Positions 53,565 through 61,966 of a stretch of DNA of 64,000 nt are shown here, in pieces. Each line of letters begins with the position of its first letter. The first letter of the stretch is position 1. The notes beneath the pieces are model-generated. The model saw only the letters and a list, made by a program, of their open reading frames with translations. It searched no databases and had not been told where the DNA came from. This stretch comes from Lysobacter capsici (lineage in GTDB: Bacteria; Pseudomonadota; Gammaproteobacteria; Xanthomonadales; Xanthomonadaceae): positions 1,550,001-1,614,000 of the forward strand of contig NZ_CP094357.1 of the NCBI RefSeq assembly GCF_014779555.2, in the 5' to 3' direction. A program made the translations under genes and the position numbers.

Positions 53565-54710
53565 GTGTCGCAGGGCGATCAGGACAAGACCGAGCAACCG
53601 ACCCCGTATCGGCTGGAGGAAGCGCGCAAGCGCGGCGAAGTGGCCAAAAGCCCCGACGTCGCCGGCGCGCTGGTGATGATCGTGTTCGCCGCGGTGATCG
53701 CGGTGACCGGTGCCGGCGTGGCCAGCGCGCTGGCGACCGCGACCCGGCGCATGCTGCAGCTGTCGGGCAATGCGCCGGCCTTGAACGGTTCGTTCTTCGA
53801 CTGGGTGATGCGGTCCTACGCGCCGGTGTGGCAGGCGCTGACGCCGCTGGTGCTGGGGCTGTTGATCGCGGCGGTGGTGGCCAACGTGCTGCAGACCGGG
53901 CCGATGTTCACCACCCATCCGCTCAAGCCCGATTTCAAGCGCATGAACCCGGCCAACACGGTCAAGCGGATCTTCTCGATGCGCACGATCTGGGAGCTCG
54001 GCAAGCTGGTGGTCAAGTGTCTGATGCTGGCCGGCATTTGCGCCTTGTTCGTGTGGAAGGCGCGCGCGCTGGCCGAGGCCACCGCGATGAGCCTGCCGCA
54101 GCGGCTGGGTTCGCTGGTGCTGTCGGGTTTCATCAAGACCTCGGTGTACGTGCTGTTGGTGATCGGGTTGGCGGCGCTCATCGACCTGATGTTCAGCCGC
54201 CGCGAATTCATGAAGCGCATGCGCATGAGCCGGCGCGAGCTGCGCGACGAGGTCAAGCGCCGCGACGGCGATCCGGCGGTGAAGTCCAAGCAGAAACAGC
54301 AATTGCGCGATCTGCTCAAGAAGGCGCGCGCGCTGAGCAAGGTGCAGGAAGCCGATGTGATCCTGACCAACCCGACCCACGTCGCGGTGGCGCTGCGTTA
54401 TCGGCCCGGGCAGATGCTGGCGCCGGTGGTGCTGGCCAAGGGCGCGGGCATGTTCAGTCAGCGCATCCGCGCGCTCGCCGCGCGTCACGGCATCCCGATC
54501 GTGCGGGTGCCGCCGCTGGCGCGCGCGCTGTATCAGGAATGCGAGATCGACGGTCCGGTGCCCGAGGACCGCTACGCGCAACTCGCGCCGATTTACCGGC
54601 AGCTGTGGGCCGACAAGGCCGCGGCGAAAGCTTCGAAGACTCACGACGCTTCCAATAGCGCCCCGACGAACCACGCCCAACCGAACGAAGCGAAGGACGC
54701 GTCACCATGA
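53565..54710 (+). CDS. flhB: Flagellar-type export switch protein FlhB
   Basis: A 381-aa protein of the expected length. It has the N-terminal DKTEQPTPYRLEEARKRGEV, four membrane helices, a charged cytoplasmic linker, and the self-cleavage site NPTH at residues 269-272 (VILTNPTHVAVALRY), the same position as in Salmonella FlhB. The retained cleavage site implies that substrate-specificity switching can still occur. GTG start at 53565 with GGGAGG upstream. Its stop overlaps the flhA start (ATGA). The C-terminal tail is longer and Ala/Asn/Pro-rich. Confidence 0.96.
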   Translation: MSQGDQDKTEQPTPYRLEEARKRGEVAKSPDVAGALVMIVFAAVIAVTGAGVASALATATRRMLQLSGNAPALNGSFFDWVMRSYAPVWQALTPLVLGLLIAAVVANVLQTGPMFTTHPLKPDFKRMNPANTVKRIFSMRTIWELGKLVVKCLMLAGICALFVWKARALAEATAMSLPQRLGSLVLSGFIKTSVYVLLVIGLAALIDLMFSRREFMKRMRMSRRELRDEVKRRDGDPAVKSKQKQQLRDLLKKARALSKVQEADVILTNPTHVAVALRYRPGQMLAPVVLAKGAGMFSQRIRALAARHGIPIVRVPPLARALYQECEIDGPVPEDRYAQLAPIYRQLWADKAAAKASKTHDASNSAPTNHAQPNEAKDASP

Positions 54711-56773
54711 AAGACCTGTTCGGCCAACTGTGGAGCGGCAAGCGCGACCTGGCCCTGATCGCGATGGTGATCGGCGTGCTGACCGTGCTGTTCGTGCCGG
54801 TGCCGGCGCCGATGCTCGACTTCCTGCTGGTGATCAACATCTCGATCGCGCTGCTGATCCTGCTGATCACCTTCTTCACCGAAACGCCGCTGAAGTTCTC
54901 GACCTTCCCGACCATCCTGCTGCTGTCGACCCTGCTGCGGCTGGCGCTCAACGTCTCGGCGACGCGGCTGATCCTGGAAGGCGCCGACGCGGGCCGGGTG
55001 ATCAACGCGATCGGCGAGTTCGTGGTCGGCGGCAACTACATCGTCGGCATCGTGGTGTTCCTGATCCTGGTGGTGGTGCAGTACGTGGTGGTGACCAGCG
55101 GCGCGCAGCGCGTGGCCGAGGTCGCCGCGCGCTTCACCCTGGACAGCATGCCCGGCAAGCAGATGAGCATCGACGCCGACATGAACATGGGCCTGATCGA
55201 CGAACACGAGGCCCGTCACCGCCGCGCGATGGTCGAGAAGGAAGCCAATTTCTACGGCGCGATGGACGGCGCGACCAAGTTCGTCAAGGGCGACGCGATC
55301 GCCGGCATCATCATCATCCTGACCAATATCGTCGGCGGCCTGGCGATCGGCATCGCCCAGCTCGGCCTGTCCTGGGGCGAGGCGGTGCAGCGCTTCACCC
55401 TGCTGACCATCGGCGACGGCATCGTCACCCAGATCCCGTCGCTGGTGATCGCGGTCGCCACCGGCATCATCATCACCCGCGCCGCGGCCGATGCGCAGCT
55501 GGGCTCGGAAATTCCCAAGCAGGTGCTCAACAACCCGCGCGCGTTGCTGATCGTCGCGATCTCGCTGTTCGCGGTGCTGCTGCTGCCGGGCTTTCCGAAA
55601 CTGCCGGTGCTGTTCGTGCTGATCGTGCTCAGCGCGCTGATCTGGGTGGCGATGCGCGCGCAGCGCGCGGCCAAGGCCGAGGACGATCCCGACAACGTCG
55701 AAGCGTCCACCAGCGGCGGCGCGGCCAAGCCGGCCGACGAACTGCAGCAGTGGATGAAGATCGAACCGATCGAAGTACGCCTGGGCAGCGAGCTGTCGAC
55801 CGCGCTGATCGGCGCCAACAGCGATCTGGTCGAACGCATCGCCAACCTGCGCAAGCAGTTCGCGCTCGACCTGGGTTTCGTCCTGCCCAAGGTGCAGACC
55901 AGCCAGCGCACCGAACTGGCGGCCAACCGTTACGAAATCCATTTCCAGGGTTGCCGCGTGGGGCAGGGCGAGTTGTCGGTCGACCGGGTCATGGCGATCA
56001 ATCCGGGCGGAAATCGCGCCAAGCTCGAAGGCCCGGATACCCGCGATCCGGCCTACGGCCTGCCGGCGCAATGGATCGCCAAGGACGCGCGCCAGTTCGC
56101 GCGCAGCGCCGGCTACACCCTGGTCGATCCCGACACGGTGCTGATGACCCACCTGAGCGAACTGGTCAAGCGCCAGGCCGCCGACCTGCTGACCCGCGCC
56201 GATACCGAGCGCCTGCTGCAGCGCGTGCGCGATCAGCACGGTTCGCTGATCGACGAACTGATCCCGAACGTGCTCAGTTTTTCCGACGTGCAGAAAGTGC
56301 TGCAGTTGCTGCTGCGCGAGCAGGTCAGCATCCGCCATATCGAAGCGATCCTGGAAGTGCTGGTCGATGCCGGCAAGACACTGAAATCGCCCGACGATCT
56401 GGCCGAACGCGTGCGCGAACGGCTCGGTCCGATGATCTGCCAGGGCCTGCGCGACGCGCAGGGCGACCTGCATGTGCTCACGCTCGCGCCGGAACTCGAG
56501 CGCAGCCTGATGGCCAATGCGCGTCCGGGCGATTTCAAGGGCGGGCTGTTCAACGAAGTCGGCCAACTCGACGGCTTCATGAAAAACCTCGGGCGTCAGG
56601 CCGAATCGATGATGGGCCGCAATCTCAGCCCGGTCGTGTTGTGTCCCTCGCCGGTGCGGCGTTCGCTGCGCGCCTTGCTGCACCGTTCGATGCCTTACGT
56701 CGCCGTGCTGGGTCTCAACGAGATCCCGGCGACCACCTCGGTGCGTTCCTTCGCCGCCATTCAAGCCAACTGA
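54707..56773 (+). CDS. flhA: Flagellar-type export gate protein FlhA
   Basis: A 688-aa protein: an N-terminal half with about eight membrane helices, the conserved cytoplasmic loop RFTLDSMPGKQMSIDADMNM and the following DEHEARHRRAMVEKEANFYG, and a C-terminal cytoplasmic domain from about residue 345 (WMKIEPIEVRLGSEL) that forms the nonameric export ring. Length and motifs are complete, so the gate should function. The start overlaps the end of flhB by 4 nt. FlhF, FlhG and other flagellar regulators that often follow flhA are absent; a rod gene follows instead. Confidence 0.96.
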   Translation: MKDLFGQLWSGKRDLALIAMVIGVLTVLFVPVPAPMLDFLLVINISIALLILLITFFTETPLKFSTFPTILLLSTLLRLALNVSATRLILEGADAGRVINAIGEFVVGGNYIVGIVVFLILVVVQYVVVTSGAQRVAEVAARFTLDSMPGKQMSIDADMNMGLIDEHEARHRRAMVEKEANFYGAMDGATKFVKGDAIAGIIIILTNIVGGLAIGIAQLGLSWGEAVQRFTLLTIGDGIVTQIPSLVIAVATGIIITRAAADAQLGSEIPKQVLNNPRALLIVAISLFAVLLLPGFPKLPVLFVLIVLSALIWVAMRAQRAAKAEDDPDNVEASTSGGAAKPADELQQWMKIEPIEVRLGSELSTALIGANSDLVERIANLRKQFALDLGFVLPKVQTSQRTELAANRYEIHFQGCRVGQGELSVDRVMAINPGGNRAKLEGPDTRDPAYGLPAQWIAKDARQFARSAGYTLVDPDTVLMTHLSELVKRQAADLLTRADTERLLQRVRDQHGSLIDELIPNVLSFSDVQKVLQLLLREQVSIRHIEAILEVLVDAGKTLKSPDDLAERVRERLGPMICQGLRDAQGDLHVLTLAPELERSLMANARPGDFKGGLFNEVGQLDGFMKNLGRQAESMMGRNLSPVVLCPSPVRRSLRALLHRSMPYVAVLGLNEIPATTSVRSFAAIQAN

Positions 56774-56784
56774 GCGATCCCGCC

Positions 56785-57456
56785 GTGACCGACACCTTGC
56801 AAGCCATCGCCCGCGCCTTGAGCACCGACGTGCAGACCTTGGGCACGATCAGCCACAACGTCGCCAACATGAACACCCCGGGCTATCGCGGCGTGCGCGC
56901 GGTGCCGGAGTTCAGCCAGCAGGCGCTGCTGCGCACGTCGCTGGACCAGACCGACGGCAGCGTGATGCAGACCGCGCGCAAGCTCGATCTGGCGCTGCAG
57001 GGCCCGGGCTTCTTCGTGGTCGAACGCGAGGGCGAGCCGCTGCTGGTGCGCTCGGGCGCCTTCCGGGTCGATGCGCAGGGGCAACTGGTGACCGCCAACG
57101 GCGACATCGTGCGCGGTCCTAACGCGCCGATCGGAACCGATCTGGATGCCTTGCGCGTGGACGCCGACGGCGCCTTGTGGAACGGCGAGCAGAGCCTAGG
57201 CCAACTCGAATTGATCACCGTCGCCGATGCCGGCGCGCTGCGCCCGGCCGGCGGCGGTGCGTACCGCTACGAAGGCGAGCAAGGGCAGTGGAGCGGTCAG
57301 GTGATCCAGGGCGCGCTCGAGGCCGCCAACATCGACGCGGCCGGCGAAACCATCCGCCTGATGGAAACCACGCGCCACGCCGAATCGGTGCAGCGCGCGA
57401 TCTCGATTTACGACAAAGCCATGGACACCGGCATCAACCGCCTCGGCGACAACTGA
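56785..57456 (+). CDS. flgF: Flagellar proximal-rod protein FlgF
   Basis: A 223-aa rod protein starting at GTG 56785 (TDTLQAIARALSTDVQTLGT), with the rod motif SHNVANMNTPGYRGVRAVPE, a central GPGFFVVEREGEPLLVRSGA and a C-terminal helix IRLMETTRHAESVQRAISIY. It is somewhat shorter than typical FlgF (about 250 aa). The C-terminal helix and the position just before flgG support FlgF. It starts 11 nt after the flhA stop. Confidence 0.88.
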   Translation: MTDTLQAIARALSTDVQTLGTISHNVANMNTPGYRGVRAVPEFSQQALLRTSLDQTDGSVMQTARKLDLALQGPGFFVVEREGEPLLVRSGAFRVDAQGQLVTANGDIVRGPNAPIGTDLDALRVDADGALWNGEQSLGQLELITVADAGALRPAGGGAYRYEGEQGQWSGQVIQGALEAANIDAAGETIRLMETTRHAESVQRAISIYDKAMDTGINRLGDN

Positions 57457-57473
57457 ATCAACGGAGCACGACC

Positions 57474-58253
57474 ATGATCGACGCACTCTATATTTCCGCC
57501 AGCGGCCTGCGCGGCGAACAGAAACAGATCGACGTGATTTCCAACAACGTCGCCAACATGCAGACCCCGGGCTTCAAGCGCAGCCGGGTCAACTTCGCCG
57601 AAGTCGCGACCGCGGCCGTCGCCGCCCAGTCCAACGAATCGGAGCTGACGACGCAGTCGCTGATGCGCGGCAACGGCGCGCGGGTGATCTCGACCTCGAC
57701 CCTGTTCTCGCCCGGCGAAATGCGCCAGACCCAGGGCGCGCTGGACCTGGCGATCGACGGCAATGGTTTCTTCGAACTCGAAGCCGCCGACGGCAGCACG
57801 GTCTACACCCGCGACGGTCAGTTCCGGCTCGACGACGAAGGGTTCCTGGCCTCGATCCACGGCCAGCGCCTGGCCCATTCGGTGCAGATTCCGGCCGACG
57901 CCAAGGACATCCGCATCGATGCCAAGGGCGAGATCACCGCGCTGCTGGCCGGCGACGAGGCGCGTTCGGTGCTCGGCGACATCGAGCTGGCGACCTTCGC
58001 CGCGCCCGATGCGCTGGTCTCGATCGGCAACAACCGCTACGTACCCAACGAGGCGTCGGGCACGGTGTCCTACGGCCGCCCCAACGAGCCGGGCTTCGGC
58101 GGGCTGCAGCAGGGTTATGTCGAACTGGCCAACGTCGAGATGATCGACGAGATGTCGGCGCTGGTGCTGGCGCAGCGCGCGTATCAGCTCAATGCGCGCG
58201 TGCTGCAGGCGGCCGATCAGGTGCTCGAAACCATCAACAATCTGCGTCGCTGA
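57474..58253 (+). CDS. flgG: Flagellar distal-rod protein FlgG
   Basis: A 259-aa protein of normal FlgG length. It has IDVISNNVANMQTPGFKRSR near residue 20, the central GALDLAIDGNGFFELEAADG and the C-terminal VEMIDEMSALVLAQRAYQLN and LETINNL. FlgG builds the distal rod that passes through the P and L rings, so its retention fits a conduit crossing both the peptidoglycan and the outer membrane. GGAG lies upstream of the ATG. Confidence 0.94.
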   Translation: MIDALYISASGLRGEQKQIDVISNNVANMQTPGFKRSRVNFAEVATAAVAAQSNESELTTQSLMRGNGARVISTSTLFSPGEMRQTQGALDLAIDGNGFFELEAADGSTVYTRDGQFRLDDEGFLASIHGQRLAHSVQIPADAKDIRIDAKGEITALLAGDEARSVLGDIELATFAAPDALVSIGNNRYVPNEASGTVSYGRPNEPGFGGLQQGYVELANVEMIDEMSALVLAQRAYQLNARVLQAADQVLETINNLRR

Positions 58254-58263
58254 GACCGCTGTG

Positions 58264-58995
58264 ATGCGACTGCCCGCTTGCGCCGTCCTGTTGCTGTCCA
58301 CGCTCGCCGCGCCGCTGGCGACGGGCGCGGTCGCGCCTGTCGGCACGCCGGGGCAGTTGGTCAGCGCGGACGCGATCGCGCGCACGGTCGAGGCCGAGTT
58401 GCGCGCGCGCCTGCAGGCGGCGGGACGTACCCAGGCCAGCGTGAAAGTGGCTGGACGAATCGACGATCAGACCGTTCCCGCCGGCGCGCTGAGCACCGTG
58501 GTCGGCAGCATCGCCGGACGCTGGCCGCGCGCGCGGGTCGGCGTGCCGGTGCAGTTGCGCGTCGACGGCGCGGTCGCGCGCACCCTGACGGTGTGGGTCG
58601 AAAGCCAGGACCTGCGCAATGTGCCGACCTACAGCGCCGATTATCCGGCGCGCCGTGCCGGCGAAGCCATCGCCCTGGCCACGGCGCAGGTCGACATGAA
58701 TTGCTGCACCGGCGACGCGCTGGAATCGATCGACGCCGTGCAGTCGCTGCGCCTGAAGCGTTCGGTGCGCGCCGGGCAACCGGCGATGGCCGCCGATTTC
58801 GAAGTCATTCCCGACGTGCAGGCGCAACAGCCCGTGCATATCGATGTCGCCCGCGGCGCGGTGCGGCTCAGCGTACCCGGCATCGCCCTGCGCGACGGCC
58901 GGATCGGCGAGCGCATCCCGGTGCGCGCCGACGATGGAGAACGAACCGTGGTTTCACGCGTCACCGGAAAACAAAAGGTGCAAGTGGATGAATAA
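58264..58995 (+). CDS. flgA: P-ring assembly chaperone FlgA
   Basis: A 243-aa exported protein with a signal peptide (MRLPACAVLLLSTLAAPLATGAV) and a C-terminal SAF-like domain (MNCCTGDALESIDAVQSLRL, then KRSVRAGQPAMAADFEVIPD and VVSRVTGKQKVQVDE). FlgA is a periplasmic chaperone for FlgI, which is encoded two genes downstream. Its stop overlaps the start of flgH by 8 nt. Confidence 0.88.
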   Translation: MRLPACAVLLLSTLAAPLATGAVAPVGTPGQLVSADAIARTVEAELRARLQAAGRTQASVKVAGRIDDQTVPAGALSTVVGSIAGRWPRARVGVPVQLRVDGAVARTLTVWVESQDLRNVPTYSADYPARRAGEAIALATAQVDMNCCTGDALESIDAVQSLRLKRSVRAGQPAMAADFEVIPDVQAQQPVHIDVARGAVRLSVPGIALRDGRIGERIPVRADDGERTVVSRVTGKQKVQVDE

Positions 58996-59656
58996 GCACG
59001 CCCCTACGCGGCATGCGCTGGTTCCAAGGCTGGCTCCGATCGTGTTGGCCGTCGCGGCGGTCTGCGCCGGTCCGGCGATCGCGCAGCAGTCGATGCCGCA
59101 GCAGATCGAACCGATGCCGATGCCGGCCCCCGCGCCATCGCGCGAAAGCCTGATCGACGTGAACGGCTATCGCGGCCTGGCCGCGGATCATCGCGCGCAC
59201 CGCATCGGCGATGTGATCACGGTGTACGTGATCGAAGCCACGCGGGCCAAGTCGCAGGCCGCCACCGACGCGTCCAGCGATCTGGACATGCGCGCCGGCC
59301 TGACCTCGCCGTCGACCGATTTCGATGCGCGTCTGGGCCTGGGCGGCAGCAACCGCGCCGGCGCGCAGACCACGCGCGTGGGCGAGTTGCGCACCCAGAT
59401 TTCGGCGCAAGTGGTCGCGGTGACGCCCGACGGCAGCCTGCAGATCCAGGGTCTGCAGACGCTCAAGGTCAACGGCGAGAAGCAGACCATCAAGGTCAGC
59501 GGCCTGGTCCGTCCCGAGGACGTCGGCCCCGACAACACCGTGCTCTCGCACCGCATCGCCAACGCCGATCTGGAATTGGTCGGCGTCGGCGTGGTCAGTT
59601 CGTCGCAACGTCAGAGCCTGATCTATCGCATGTTCAAGTGGCTGAGGTTGATGTGA
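58988..59656 (+). CDS. flgH: Flagellar L-ring protein FlgH, without a lipobox
   Basis: A 222-aa exported protein whose FlgH features include LAADHRAHRIGDVITVYVIE, the central LRTQISAQVVAVTPDGSLQI and LQTLKVNGEKQTIKVSGLVR, and the end LELVGVGVVSSSQRQS. Canonical FlgH is a lipoprotein anchored in the outer membrane. Here the only signal-peptide cysteine (Cys26 in VAAVCAG) has Val at -1, not the Gly/Ala/Ser a lipobox needs, and an ordinary AIA cleavage site follows at 30-32. It is therefore probably cleaved by signal peptidase I and not lipidated. Confidence 0.9.
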   Translation: MNKHAPTRHALVPRLAPIVLAVAAVCAGPAIAQQSMPQQIEPMPMPAPAPSRESLIDVNGYRGLAADHRAHRIGDVITVYVIEATRAKSQAATDASSDLDMRAGLTSPSTDFDARLGLGGSNRAGAQTTRVGELRTQISAQVVAVTPDGSLQIQGLQTLKVNGEKQTIKVSGLVRPEDVGPDNTVLSHRIANADLELVGVGVVSSSQRQSLIYRMFKWLRLM

Positions 59657-60795
59657 GCGCGATGACGACTTTCAAGAATCTGTTGCTGACCGGCGTCGCG
59701 CTCGGTGCGTTGCTGGGCGCGTGCGCGAGCGCGCAGGCCGCGGCCGGCGTGCGGGTCAAGGAACTCGCCCGCGTCGCCGGCGTGCGCGACAACCCGCTGA
59801 CCGGGTACGGCCTGGTGTTCGGTCTGTCCGGCTCGGGCGACTCGGCGCGCAATCGCGCGACGTTGCAGTCGGTCGCCAACACCTTGCGCAACTTCGGCGT
59901 CAACGTCAGCGAGGCCGACCTGGCCAGCCGCAACGTCGCCGCGGTGATCGTGACCGCGCGTCTGCCGGCGTTCGCCGAGCCCGGGCAGATGCTCGACGTG
60001 CAGGTCGCCTCGTCCGGCGACGCGCGCAGTCTGACCGGCGGCACCTTGATGCTCACGCCGCTGTCGGGTCCGGACGGTCGCGTGTACGCCATCGCGCAGG
60101 GCGCGATCTCGGTCGGCGGCTATCAGTTCGAAGGCGTCACCGCTTCGCTGCAGAAAAACCATCCGACCGTCGGCTGGGTGCCGCAGGGCGCCAGCGTCGA
60201 ACAGGGCTCGCCCTTGCGCGTGGCCGGCGACGGGCGCTCGCTCAGCATCCTGCTCAACGAGCCGGATTTCACCAATGCCGAGCGCATCGCCGATGCGATT
60301 CGCGGGTCGGTGTCGGGGGCCAGTGTGCGCGCCGAGCATGCCGGCAAGGTCACGGTGGCGTATGCGAATGCGCCGGCCAACTTGGTCTCGGAAATATCGC
60401 GCCTGGAAAACCTGTCGGTGCAGCCGCAGCGCAAGGCGCGGGTGGTGGTCAACGAGCGCACCGGCACCGTGGTCGCCGGCGGCGACGTGCGCCTGGGCGA
60501 GGTGACCGTGTCGCACGGCGATCTCAAGGTCGAGATCCGCACCGACTACACCGTGTCGCAGCCCGAGGGCGTGTTCGTGCGTCCGGGCAGCAGCATCGGT
60601 TCGGTGGTGGTGCCGCGCACGGAAATTAAAGCCGACGAAGGTCCGGCGCCGCTGGTCAGCGTGCGCGAAGACGCGAGCGTGGCCGAACTGGTGTCGGCCC
60701 TGCGCGCGATCAAGCTCAGCACGCGCGACGTGATCGCGGTACTTCAGTCGATCAAGGCCGCCGGCGCCTTGGACGGCGAACTGGTGATCCAGTGA
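59653..60795 (+). CDS. flgI: Flagellar P-ring protein FlgI
   Basis: A 380-aa exported protein: signal peptide (LLLTGVALGALLGACASAQA), then VRVKELARVAGVRDNPLTGY, GLVFGLSGSGDSARNRATLQ, and the C-terminal SVREDASVAELVSALRAIKL. The GTG at 59653 overlaps the flgH stop and has GAGG 5 nt upstream; the ATG at 59662 is an alternative three codons in. It forms the ring in the peptidoglycan layer. No flgJ follows, so the muramidase for rod penetration must be elsewhere or absent. Confidence 0.93.
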   Translation: MSAMTTFKNLLLTGVALGALLGACASAQAAAGVRVKELARVAGVRDNPLTGYGLVFGLSGSGDSARNRATLQSVANTLRNFGVNVSEADLASRNVAAVIVTARLPAFAEPGQMLDVQVASSGDARSLTGGTLMLTPLSGPDGRVYAIAQGAISVGGYQFEGVTASLQKNHPTVGWVPQGASVEQGSPLRVAGDGRSLSILLNEPDFTNAERIADAIRGSVSGASVRAEHAGKVTVAYANAPANLVSEISRLENLSVQPQRKARVVVNERTGTVVAGGDVRLGEVTVSHGDLKVEIRTDYTVSQPEGVFVRPGSSIGSVVVPRTEIKADEGPAPLVSVREDASVAELVSALRAIKLSTRDVIAVLQSIKAAGALDGELVIQ

Positions 60796-60859
60796 TGCAC
60801 GGGTTTACGAGCAGCGGCATATCGATGGCGGTTTACGGCATTTTCCAGGGGAAGCGGCA

Positions 60860-61234
60860 ATGAGCAGCGACATCACCACCGAAGCGGTCCGGCTCGCGCT
60901 GGGCATGCAGGATCTGCAGGCGCGCCTGGCCAGCGCGAACATCGCCGGCGCCAACCGCGCCGACGCGCGCGTGCAGCGCGCCGACTTCGGCCGCCTGCAA
61001 GGTCTGTTGAACGAAGCCGCGCAGGCCGGCGGTCGCGATTCCGAACTCGCCGCGCGCCTGCATCAGGCCACGAGCAGTCCCGAATCGGTGCCGGTCGCCT
61101 CGGTCGGGCAGACCGTGCAACTCGACGAACAGGTCGGCGACATGGTCGCGGCGAGCCTGAACTACCAATCCCTGAGCGAAGCGCTGAGCCGGCATTTCGG
61201 CCTGATGCGCCTGGCCGTCACCGGAAGGAGCTGA
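60860..61234 (+). CDS. flgB: Flagellar proximal-rod protein FlgB (divergent)
   Basis: A 124-aa protein with the FlgB outline: an N-terminal helix (LALGMQDLQARLASANIAGA, then NRADARVQRADFG) replacing the usual SNNIANADTPGY, a variable middle and the C-terminal VGDMVAASLNYQSLSEALSR helix. It is slightly short and diverged at the ANAxTPG-type motif (ANIAGANRAD). A good AGGGGAAG precedes the ATG. The order flgB-flgC-fliE is classic. Confidence 0.85.
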   Translation: MSSDITTEAVRLALGMQDLQARLASANIAGANRADARVQRADFGRLQGLLNEAAQAGGRDSELAARLHQATSSPESVPVASVGQTVQLDEQVGDMVAASLNYQSLSEALSRHFGLMRLAVTGRS

Positions 61235-61236
61235 GC

Positions 61237-61629
61237 ATGGCCATCGAATCGATCCTCGACGCCGCGCGCGCGGGCATGCAGTACGAACGCCTGCGCCTGG
61301 ATGCGTCCAGCCGCAACATCGCCGCGGCCAACGTGCCGGTCGCCGCCGGCCACGGCGCGACCCGCTTGAGCGTCGGCGCGCCCGGATTGAACGGAGCGGC
61401 CGGCGGTTTCGCCGCCGCGGTGTCCGAACAGCCCACCGGCCTGCGCGAAGTCAACGACCCGGCGCATCCGATGGCCGACAAGGACGGCATGGTCCATTAC
61501 CCGGCCACCGACATGGTCGGCGAAATGACCACGCTGATGACCGCCAGCCGCGGCTACGAAGCCAACGTGCGTTCGTTCAACCTGCTGCGCGGCATGATGC
61601 TGCGCGCGCTCGAAATAGGAGCCAAGTGA
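61237..61629 (+). CDS. flgC: Flagellar proximal-rod protein FlgC
   Basis: A 130-aa protein of normal length: LDAARAGMQYERLRLDASSR and NIAAANVPV at the N-terminus, REVNDPAHPMADKDGMVHYP in the middle (the FlgC YDPxHPxAD..GYV motif, modified), and MTTLMTASRGYEANVRSFNL near the end. It starts 2 nt after flgB, with GGAGCTGAGC upstream. Confidence 0.92.
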   Translation: MAIESILDAARAGMQYERLRLDASSRNIAAANVPVAAGHGATRLSVGAPGLNGAAGGFAAAVSEQPTGLREVNDPAHPMADKDGMVHYPATDMVGEMTTLMTASRGYEANVRSFNLLRGMMLRALEIGAK

Positions 61630-61952
61630 TGAGCGTGGAAGCCATCGGTGCGATCGCGCTCAGCGCGCTCGCGCAACCCGAAACCATCCGCACCGACGCG
61701 ATCGCGCCGACCGCGAACGCCGGCATCAAGGGCGCGGATTTCATGAACGTGATGGGCGCCGGCCTGAGCCGCGCCGACCAGAGCCTGCGCAGCGCCGACA
61801 CCCAGTTGCGCGCGCTCGCCGCCGGTCAGGACATCCCGATCCACGAGGTGATGATCGCGATGGAACAAGCGCGCATGGACCTGACCCTGGTCGTCGAGGT
61901 CCGTAACCGGATGCTCGAGAGCTACCAGGAACTGACCCGCATGCAGTTGTGA
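61629..61952 (+). CDS. fliE: Rod adapter protein FliE
   Basis: A 107-aa protein that joins the MS ring to the rod. The C-terminal half has the family signature: a DIPIHEVMIAMEQARMDLTL helix followed by VVEVRNRMLESYQELTRMQL. ATG 61629 overlaps the flgC stop (TGATG) and has AGGAG 7 nt upstream, so it was preferred to the GTG at 61626. Confidence 0.93.
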   Translation: MSVEAIGAIALSALAQPETIRTDAIAPTANAGIKGADFMNVMGAGLSRADQSLRSADTQLRALAAGQDIPIHEVMIAMEQARMDLTLVVEVRNRMLESYQELTRMQL

Positions 61953-61966
61953 CCTGAACCACGCCC

